A DNA stretch of 7,739 nt from Spirosoma fluviale (GTDB taxonomy: Bacteria > Bacteroidota > Bacteroidia > Cytophagales > Spirosomataceae). Below, piece after piece: positions 7,275 through 7,739 of this stretch. The notes below the pieces were generated by a model that worked only from the letters and a program-made list of their open reading frames with translations, was not told the DNA's origin and searched no databases. The stretch covers positions 1-7,739 of the forward strand of contig CAMDSI010000095.1 of assembly GCA_945906915.1 (NCBI GenBank), read 5' to 3'. The position numbers and the translations under genes were made by a program. Numbering within the stretch: position 1 is the stretch's first letter; every line of letters begins with the position of its first letter.

Positions 7275-7353
7275 TAAAAAATGTCAATTAGTTCGAGAAA
7301 TCCCATGGAAAAATCCACCTGATTACTTTTAACTAATTGACATAATTTTTTAT
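7275..7353. repeat. Inverted repeat between acpP and fabF, possible attenuator
   Basis: Two perfect 13-base arms, ATGTCAATTAGTT (7281-7293) and AACTAATTGACAT (7331-7343), enclose 37 bases. Outside the arms, a run of A (7276-7281, + strand) faces a run of T (7346-7351), so the stem can extend to about 20 pairs with a two-base and a one-base bulge. For minus-strand transcripts leaving acpP, the 3' arm is followed directly by a T-run, as in an intrinsic terminator, although the stem is poor in G/C and the loop is long. It could instead be an RNase III site or a small mobile repeat. The sequence itself is clear; the role is inferred. Confidence 0.6.
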
Positions 7354-7364
7354 GGTTGCTTCGA

Positions 7365-7601
7365 TTACTTTGCGTTCTCTTCCAAATAAGTAATAGCTTG
7401 GCCTACTGTTTGGATGTTCTCCGCTTGATCATCAGGGATAGAAACAGAGAATTCTTTTTCGAATTCCATGATTAGCTCAACCGTGTCTAGCGAGTCAGCT
7501 CCCAAATCGTTTGTGAAAGATGCCTCAGGAGTAACTTCTGATGCTTCTACACCTAATTTTTCAACGATGATGCTCTTTACTTTTTCTGCAATATCTGACA
7601 T
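7365..7601 (-). CDS. acpP: Acyl carrier protein
   Basis: ACP carries growing acyl chains on a 4'-phosphopantetheine arm for fatty-acid, phospholipid and lipid A synthesis. The product is 78 residues, acidic, and contains the modification motif GADSLD with Ser37, flanked by the expected helices (SFTNDLGADSLDTVELIMEF, and IPDDQAENIQTVGQA at the C-terminal end). I chose the ATG at 7599-7601 because MSDIAEKVK is the standard ACP N-terminus. An upstream in-frame ATG would add 22 residues unlike any ACP, and the predicted promoter lies inside that extension. It is first in the acpP-fabF-rnc run. The start has no Shine-Dalgarno sequence and is preceded by an A/T-rich stretch, as usual in Bacteroidota. 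Confidence 0.97.
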   Translation of the reverse strand: MSDIAEKVKSIIVEKLGVEASEVTPEASFTNDLGADSLDTVELIMEFEKEFSVSIPDDQAENIQTVGQAITYLEENAK

Positions 7602-7632
7602 TTTAATATTATTTTGGGGTTCAAAAACGTTG

Positions 7633-7664
7633 CAAAGATTAGAATTAAAGTTGAATTTATCAAA
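7633..7664 (-). promoter_or_regulatory. Predicted Bacteroidota-type promoter of acpP
   Basis: On the minus strand, TTTG (7661-7664) is followed after 20 bases by AATCTTTG (7633-7640). This matches the Bacteroidota sigma consensus (-33 TTTG, -7 TAnnTTTG) at all fixed positions but one: the first T of the -7 element is A. Transcription would start roughly at 7624-7629, giving a leader of about 25 bases before the acpP ATG. This would be the promoter of the whole minus-strand run. Confidence 0.55.
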
Positions 7665-7680
7665 CAAATTTGATTCTAAT
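7638..7680. promoter_or_regulatory. Imperfect dyad over the acpP promoter, possible operator
   Basis: The arms ATTAGAATTAAA (7638-7649) and TTTGATTCTAAT (7669-7680) are inverted copies at 11 of 12 positions, with a 19-base spacer. Arm centres are 31 bases apart, about three helical turns. The proximal arm overlaps the predicted -7 element, and the spacer holds the -33 TTTG and part of a CAAATTTG palindrome (7665-7672). The site lies upstream of the predicted transcript start, so it would act as DNA rather than RNA. I do not recognise the motif as belonging to a named regulator. Confidence 0.4.
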
Positions 7681-7739
7681 TAAGCTGTTCTAGGGTGTTT
7701 AGTTTAAAAACAAAGCGATGCTGCCCCTAAAAGGCCTGC
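7681..7739. other. Window end, no gene assigned
   Basis: These 59 bases lie upstream of the acpP promoter. On the minus strand a short open stretch from the window edge ends at a TAA and could be the tail of another gene. On the plus strand an ATG at 7718 opens seven codons (MLPLKGL) to the edge. Neither is long enough to identify. Confidence 0.3.

Noticed and set aside
7281..7343. Reading the acpP-fabF inverted repeat as a CRISPR or transposon end
   Set aside because: There is only one unit, no repeated spacers, no transposase and no clear target-site duplication.
7602..7667. In-frame 22-codon N-terminal extension of acpP from an upstream ATG
   Set aside because: The extension is unlike any ACP N-terminus, and the predicted promoter and transcript start lie inside it.

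Overview
The window looks like a chromosomal core region of a Bacteroidota bacterium, probably Cytophagia-like. Evidence: the tandem order acpP-fabF-rnc, an outer-membrane barrel protein with an N-terminal helix-hairpin-helix of a type I know only from this phylum, no Shine-Dalgarno sequence before any visible start, a Bacteroidota-style -33/-7 promoter (TTTG / near TAnnTTTG) before acpP, and a Kdo/LPS gene. Base composition is moderately AT-rich and looks even. I see no insertion sequence, CRISPR array, tRNA, rRNA or phage gene.

Left third (1-2528, + strand): a tightly packed envelope operon. It holds the end of an MlaF-like ABC ATPase (5' end outside the window), murB (peptidoglycan precursor) and kdsA (Kdo for LPS). 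Each gene is separated from the next by one base (TAA-N-ATG). The cluster serves all three envelope layers: phospholipid trafficking, cell wall and lipopolysaccharide.

Right two thirds (2525-7601, - strand): a second gene run, transcribed right to left as acpP, fabF, rnc, an uncharacterised acidic protein, then the helix-hairpin-helix outer-membrane protein. The two runs converge and their final stop codons physically overlap (2525-2528). acpP and fabF form the fatty-acid elongation core that feeds phospholipid and LPS synthesis. rnc encodes RNase III.

The non-coding sequence is short but structured. The acpP-fabF gap holds a perfect 13-bp inverted repeat with A/T tracts on both sides (a likely attenuator, RNase III site or small repeat). 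The acpP promoter carries an 11/12 dyad whose arms lie about three helical turns apart. A small hairpin plus T-run follows the acidic-protein gene. I found no clear previously undescribed defence or mobile system. The best leads are these two inverted repeats, the uncharacterised acidic protein, and the helix-hairpin-helix outer-membrane protein.
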